Program-made: the position numbers and the translations under genes
Notes under the pieces: model-generated
Database searches by the model: none
What the model saw: the letters and a program-made list of their open reading frames with translations, nothing else
What the model was told of the DNA's origin: nothing
Shown here: positions 60,345-64,000 of the stretch, piece by piece
How positions within the stretch are numbered: the stretch's first letter is position 1
Layout: every line of letters begins with the position of its first letter
NCBI GenBank assembly: GCA_037129555.1
Contig: JBAXUS010000004.1
Span: 21,341-85,340, forward strand
Reading direction: 5' to 3'
From: JANXLS01 sp037129555
GTDB taxonomy: Bacteria; Planctomycetota; SZUA-567; H5-PLA8
DNA length: 64,000 nt

Positions 60345-62312
60345 TTACGGCTTCCGCGACACGCCGTGCAGATTCAAGCGCGCGGAATAAATTTGTGGGA
60401 CCGATGCTTGGTACAGTTTAGTTCCGAACAAAATTGACACCGTGAGCGCCGCAGTACGCTTTTTAAAATCGCCGTTCTTCAATCCCGCGCTAGCGAAAGC
60501 CGGCGAGTAGGTGCCACCACTCAAGTTCACGGTGAAGAACGCGGATTGTGCCGGGACGTTGCCGTTGGTTTGTGTGAAGGATAACTTGAAAACGGAGCCG
60601 GAAGCGCCACGCTCATTGAGGTGCGCAAGGTAAGCGACGCCATTGACATCCACTCCGATCTTCGTTCCAGCTGGGACGAATCCGCTGGGAAGCGGGAGGA
60701 GTCCAACGAGCGAAATCGAATCGCGGTTGCCTCGATTGAAGCGTAGCGTTGTTTGCAAACGCGCGACTTGAAGCGGAAGCGGCGCGTTGACGTTGGTGAC
60801 GTCCAGCGGCAGCGCGTTCGAATCGTTGGGATCGGAGCCCATGATCTGTTCGACAACGTTTGAAAATCCATCCTCATCACTGTCCGCCCCGACACCGACG
60901 ACCACTCCTTGCGCGATCCCGGCAATCGTAACCGTGACGCTGCCTGAGACGCTGGCGCTGGCTGAATCGGTCACGGTCACAGAAGCTCCGAACGTGCCTT
61001 CAGTCGCGTACGTGTGCGTGACGCTCGAACCGCTGCCACTCGCACCGTCGCCGAACGACCACGTGTAAGTCAGTGTTCCAGTGCCGCCGGTGGCTGAAGC
61101 GGAGAACGTCGCGGTCTGTCCGGCTTTGGCGGGATTGGGCGAAGCCGAGACGTTTGAATCCAACGTAAGTGGACCGCTTGAAGCGCCCGGATTGAATATC
61201 TCGGTGCTGGACAGAGCGATTTGATTTGTGCCTCCGACGAGCAGTACATTGCCATTCCCGAGAAGCGTGGCAGTGTGGTATTGGCGCGCTGCGGCGAGCG
61301 TGCCAGCGGAACTCCACGTGGCTGCAATCGGGTCGTAGACTTCCGCACTGTTGAGCACGTTCGATCCATCGAATCCAGCGGCGACGAAAACGAGTCCTGA
61401 ATTCAGAAGTGTACCGGTGTGGAGCGTGCGGAGTTGTGCAAGCGCCCCGGTGCCGCTCCACGCGATGGTCTGCGAGTCATACAGTTCGGCGCTCGACAGA
61501 CGATTGGTTCCGCTGAGTCCTCCGGTCACGAGGACGCGTCCGAACGTGACAGGTGCGATGACGGCTTGCGCGCGGCCGAAGGCGAGAGTTCCACCGAGGG
61601 TCCACGTGTTTTGAATGTAATCGTAGAGTTCGGCATTGGGCGTGGTCGTGGTGGATTGAATCGTCTGCGAAAACGCTCCGCTTGCGACGAGAACTTTGTT
61701 GTTAGCGAGCAGGATTGCGCTGTGAAAGTAATGGGCTTTGGACATGTTGGGAGCAGGTATCCACGCGCTGGATGACGGGTCATAAATCTCCGTCGTATTC
61801 AACGCCGTGACGCTGGCGCTGGGCGAACCCGTGGTCTGTTTCGCGCCGCCCGCGACGAGGACTTTTCCATTCGGTAAAACGGTAGCGGTATGGCTTTGTC
61901 GCGTGGCGCTCATGCTGCTGGTCGTGGTCCACGTGTTGGCCACGGGATCATACACTTCAGCACTCGATACCGTCCCGGAATCGCTCAATCCTCCGGCCAC
62001 GAGAACCGTGCCGTCGGCGAGGCGCGTGGCGGTGTGACGCTTGCGAGCACTATTGAGCGACGCAGCAAGCGTCCACTTATCGGAAGTCGAGTCGTAAACT
62101 TCGGCGCTCAAAAGCGTCGTACCGCCATCGGCCTCACCACCCACGACGAGGACATTGCCGTTTGAAAGGAGCGTTGCCGTGTGCTGGGAGCGAGCGGTGT
62201 TCAAGGAGGCTGCGGAAGCGAATCCAGCGGATCGAGGAGTGATGGGAATATCACCGGCGCGACACGATAGGAGCGTGATGAGGAGAGCGAGCAGATTGAC
62301 GCGTCGGGACAT
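60345..62312 (-). CDS. Surface-type protein with Kelch repeats and a PKD domain
   Basis: Protein of 655 residues from ATG 62312; the leader ends in LLSC and could be a lipoprotein signal. About six to seven Kelch-type blades (HTATLLSNGNVLVVGG, SSAEVYDPVANTWTT) occupy residues about 25-380, then a PKD domain (ATFSASATGGTGTLTYTWSF, THTYATEGTFG) to about 480, then a calcium-binding-like DSDEDGFSNVVEQIMGSDP, then a beta-type tail. A longer frame upstream has no leader. Likely external; ligand unknown. Confidence 0.82.
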   Translation of the reverse strand: MSRRVNLLALLITLLSCRAGDIPITPRSAGFASAASLNTARSQHTATLLSNGNVLVVGGEADGGTTLLSAEVYDSTSDKWTLAASLNSARKRHTATRLADGTVLVAGGLSDSGTVSSAEVYDPVANTWTTTSSMSATRQSHTATVLPNGKVLVAGGAKQTTGSPSASVTALNTTEIYDPSSSAWIPAPNMSKAHYFHSAILLANNKVLVASGAFSQTIQSTTTTPNAELYDYIQNTWTLGGTLAFGRAQAVIAPVTFGRVLVTGGLSGTNRLSSAELYDSQTIAWSGTGALAQLRTLHTGTLLNSGLVFVAAGFDGSNVLNSAEVYDPIAATWSSAGTLAAARQYHTATLLGNGNVLLVGGTNQIALSSTEIFNPGASSGPLTLDSNVSASPNPAKAGQTATFSASATGGTGTLTYTWSFGDGASGSGSSVTHTYATEGTFGASVTVTDSASASVSGSVTVTIAGIAQGVVVGVGADSDEDGFSNVVEQIMGSDPNDSNALPLDVTNVNAPLPLQVARLQTTLRFNRGNRDSISLVGLLPLPSGFVPAGTKIGVDVNGVAYLAHLNERGASGSVFKLSFTQTNGNVPAQSAFFTVNLSGGTYSPAFASAGLKNGDFKKRTAALTVSILFGTKLYQASVPQIYSARLNLHGVSRKP

Positions 62313-62476
62313 TGGGGAGCGGTTCCTTGATCGAGAGACTTTGAAGAAACGTAATCCAATTGGCAGTGTATTGCCACAGCCAAATAGACCGCGCCAGTAT
62401 TTCGTCGTATCCATGTTGACTGACTTAAAATTTCAAGTAAGAGTATTACCGGTAAGAATCATAAGGAGATCATGCT

Positions 62477-62704
62477 ATGAAAATTACGTCAAAGGGACAG
62501 GTCACGATTCCGCAAGAGATTCGTGAGCGGGTGGGATTGCTTCCGAACACGGATGTAGAATTCAAAATCAGCGGGAAACGAGTCTTCTTGCAGAAATCGC
62601 CTAAGACGAAAAGCCGGGGCAGAAAGTTGATTGAGAAACTAACGGGTGCAGGCTCCGTTGCGTTGAGCACGGATCAAATCATGGCACTGACGCGAGGCGA
62701 ATGA
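62477..62704 (+). CDS. AbrB/SpoVT-family antitoxin
   Basis: A 75-residue protein with the swapped-hairpin DNA-binding fold: MKITSKGQVTIPQEIRERVGL, VEFKISGKRVFLQK. AAGGAG lies before the ATG. Overlaps the downstream VapC start by four bases (ATGA). Binds its own promoter and neutralises the toxin in known pairs. Confidence 0.92.
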   Translation: MKITSKGQVTIPQEIRERVGLLPNTDVEFKISGKRVFLQKSPKTKSRGRKLIEKLTGAGSVALSTDQIMALTRGE

Positions 62705-63114
62705 TGCCGACTTATTTAACCGATTCAAACATCGTGCTGGATATCATGACGCACGATCCGACGTGGTATGAGTGGTCGAGCGAGACGTTGTGCCGGGTTG
62801 CCGAAAGCAACATGCTGGCCATCAACCCGGTGATCTATTCCGAAGTGTCGATCCGCTTTGATCGCATTGAAGATTTAGAGGCGGCGCTACCCACGCAATC
62901 ATTTGCGCGCCTGCCCATTCCGTGGGAAGCAGCGTTTTTGGCTGGCAAGTGTTTCGTTAAGTATCGGAAATTGGGCGGCACTCGAAAGTCTCCCCTTCCC
63001 GATTTTTACATTGGGGCTCACGCCGCCGTTTCTGGGCTGACGCTGATTACCCGCGACGCGGCCCGCTACCGGACCTATTTTCCGAAACTCAAATTGATTT
63101 GTCCTGCGTTGTGA
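62701..63114 (+). CDS. VapC-type PIN toxin
   Basis: A 137-residue PIN protein: YLTDSNIVLDIM (first Asp), YSEVSIRF (Glu), PLPDFYIGAHAAV (Asp pair) and LITRDAARYRTYFPKLKLI at the end, a typical VapC. It is fused translationally to the AbrB antitoxin by overlap. Distinct from the 59576 protein. Expected to cleave tRNA or rRNA. Confidence 0.93.
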   Translation: MMPTYLTDSNIVLDIMTHDPTWYEWSSETLCRVAESNMLAINPVIYSEVSIRFDRIEDLEAALPTQSFARLPIPWEAAFLAGKCFVKYRKLGGTRKSPLPDFYIGAHAAVSGLTLITRDAARYRTYFPKLKLICPAL

Positions 63115-63133
63115 GTGTCGCTGCGAACCACGA

Positions 63134-63478
63134 CTACACCATCGCACAACTTGCTGTTGCTTTCGCTGCGCGCACGGGCGCGAAGCGGATTTCGACGCGT
63201 TGATTCAATGCCGCTGCGATGCGATTTAACATAGCTAAAGAGTGGCCGTCGTAGTCAGCGCTTTCGAGGCGACAGATTACAGACGCAGTCGTGCCAACGA
63301 GTTTGGCCAATTCGCGCTGGGATAAACCGGCTTTGGAGCGCAACGCGTAAATCTTCCGCGCGACCGTGTCATCCGCCACGGCTTTTTCGAGCGCAGAAAT
63401 GCGTTCCGGCTTGCCGTGATAGAATTCGCGGTCCATAATTGCCAACGCATCGTCGGTCACTTTTACGTTTCGCTTCAT
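63134..63478 (-). CDS. XRE-family antitoxin (HigA-like)
   Basis: A 114-residue protein whose HTH region reads YALRSKAGLSQRELAKLVGTTASVICRLESADY. N-terminal extension about 45 residues. It overlaps the stop of the upstream toxin gene by a few bases. In HigBA pairs the toxin comes first, as here. Confidence 0.88.
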   Translation of the reverse strand: MKRNVKVTDDALAIMDREFYHGKPERISALEKAVADDTVARKIYALRSKAGLSQRELAKLVGTTASVICRLESADYDGHSLAMLNRIAAALNQRVEIRFAPVRAAKATASCAMV

Positions 63479-63849
63479 GATTCGTCCTTTGTATAGGTGT
63501 ACTTTGCAGGATTGGATTCGAACCGAGTTTTGCGGTCGATTGCGCGATCTATTTCAATCGCAGGTACAGCACTTTCTTTAACTAGTCCATGCGACACGAC
63601 AGCAGCGACGTTCCCATGGAAAAAATATAATACGCGATAATGAATGCCTTGAATACTAGCGCGCAATTCATAGATTTTATCTCGCAGTAAATCTGCCTCA
63701 GGCCTCCTTAAATCGTGCCCCAATTCAGCCAAACGGCCCAACTTTACACGACATTTATCTTGAGCCTTCGGCGGTAAAGAACGCAACCAATCAAGAAATG
63801 GGCATGCACCGTCATCGTCTTTGAAAAAAACAATTTTAGTCGTCGACAC
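63475..63849 (-). CDS. HigB/RelE-like toxin (phage-derived Gp49-like)
   Basis: Protein of 124 residues from GTG 63849, eight bases after GGGAG; a longer frame from 63912 has no site. PFLDWLRSLPPKAQDKCRVKLGRLAELG, LRDKIYELRASIQGIHYRVLYFF (each in short pieces: DWLRSLPPKAQDK; YELRASIQGIHYR) match the RelE/Gp49 group of ribosome-dependent mRNases. The final 45 residues are charged. Confidence 0.85.
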   Translation of the reverse strand: MSTTKIVFFKDDDGACPFLDWLRSLPPKAQDKCRVKLGRLAELGHDLRRPEADLLRDKIYELRASIQGIHYRVLYFFHGNVAAVVSHGLVKESAVPAIEIDRAIDRKTRFESNPAKYTYTKDES

Positions 63850-64000
63850 GGCGAAATCTCCCAACCGCATATTAGCAATATTGCGAACAACAATCAATGC
63901 CCTTTTACCCATTCAAATTTGTTACTGCGCTCACCCTCCTTCACCCAATGGCCCTAAGTTAAGATATTGAAACGAAAATGTCTCCGAATGCCGATGGATA

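Overview
The window looks like chromosomal DNA from a Planctomycetota-type bacterium (PVC superphylum), moderately GC-rich. The hints are a Tat-exported DUF1501 protein, membrane-anchored Ser/Thr kinases with DLGLA instead of DFG, an export-type PQQ/WD-like propeller beginning WGQWRG, a formylglycine-generating enzyme, STN- and HEAT-like secreted proteins, O/P-type porins and many short palindromic intergenic repeats. No rRNA, tRNA, phage or insertion sequence was recognised. The phylum call is inference from gene content only.

Layout. 0-8 kb: a truncated proline-rich membrane protein, smpB, a PGRP-type amidase, and a 2005-residue GspK/pseudopilin-like protein on the minus strand. 8.3-14 kb: a transmembrane Ser/Thr kinase, then a 541-residue protein joining a 2Fe-2S ferredoxin domain, a class III adenylate cyclase domain and a plant-type (class I-like) heme peroxidase domain, then a nucleotidyltransferase-like pair and an orphan ParB-like gene. 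14-17 kb: a secreted protein with a DnaJ-like zinc-finger tail and a lipoprotein. 17-26 kb, minus strand: formylglycine-generating enzyme, uppP, two roadblock proteins, oleD, an anchored unknown, oleC and pilC. 26-39 kb, plus strand: a secreted unknown, an aquaporin-like channel, Uma2 protein, asd, CAP protein, hslV-hslU, a GT-C/TMTC-like membrane protein, DUF1501 protein, exported cyclophilin and an unknown. 39-48 kb: STN-like secreted protein, zinc-ribbon membrane protein, purA with a hairpin leader, porin 1, two thioredoxin-like proteins, DMP19-like protein. 48-60 kb: TPR/propeller lipoprotein, pRiA4b ORF-3 family protein, DUF309 protein, porin 2, a 1255-residue kinase, PQQ propeller. 59.6-64 kb: three toxin-antitoxin-like pairs around a Kelch/PKD surface protein.

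How it fits together. Much of the region serves the envelope: pilus/T2SS-like parts (pilC and the giant pseudopilin), two porins, lipid-carrier recycling (uppP), peptidoglycan cleavage, long-chain olefin synthesis (oleC, oleD; oleA and oleB are not here) and exported beta-propellers. Signalling is rich: two receptor-like kinases, two roadblock proteins and the redox-cyclase-peroxidase fusion. That fusion is the most unusual single gene. It suggests, but does not prove, a one-polypeptide link between electron transfer or peroxide and cyclic nucleotide production.

Starts were chosen by Shine-Dalgarno-like spacing, and many genes use GTG. All family names come from reading motifs by eye; no database search was run.
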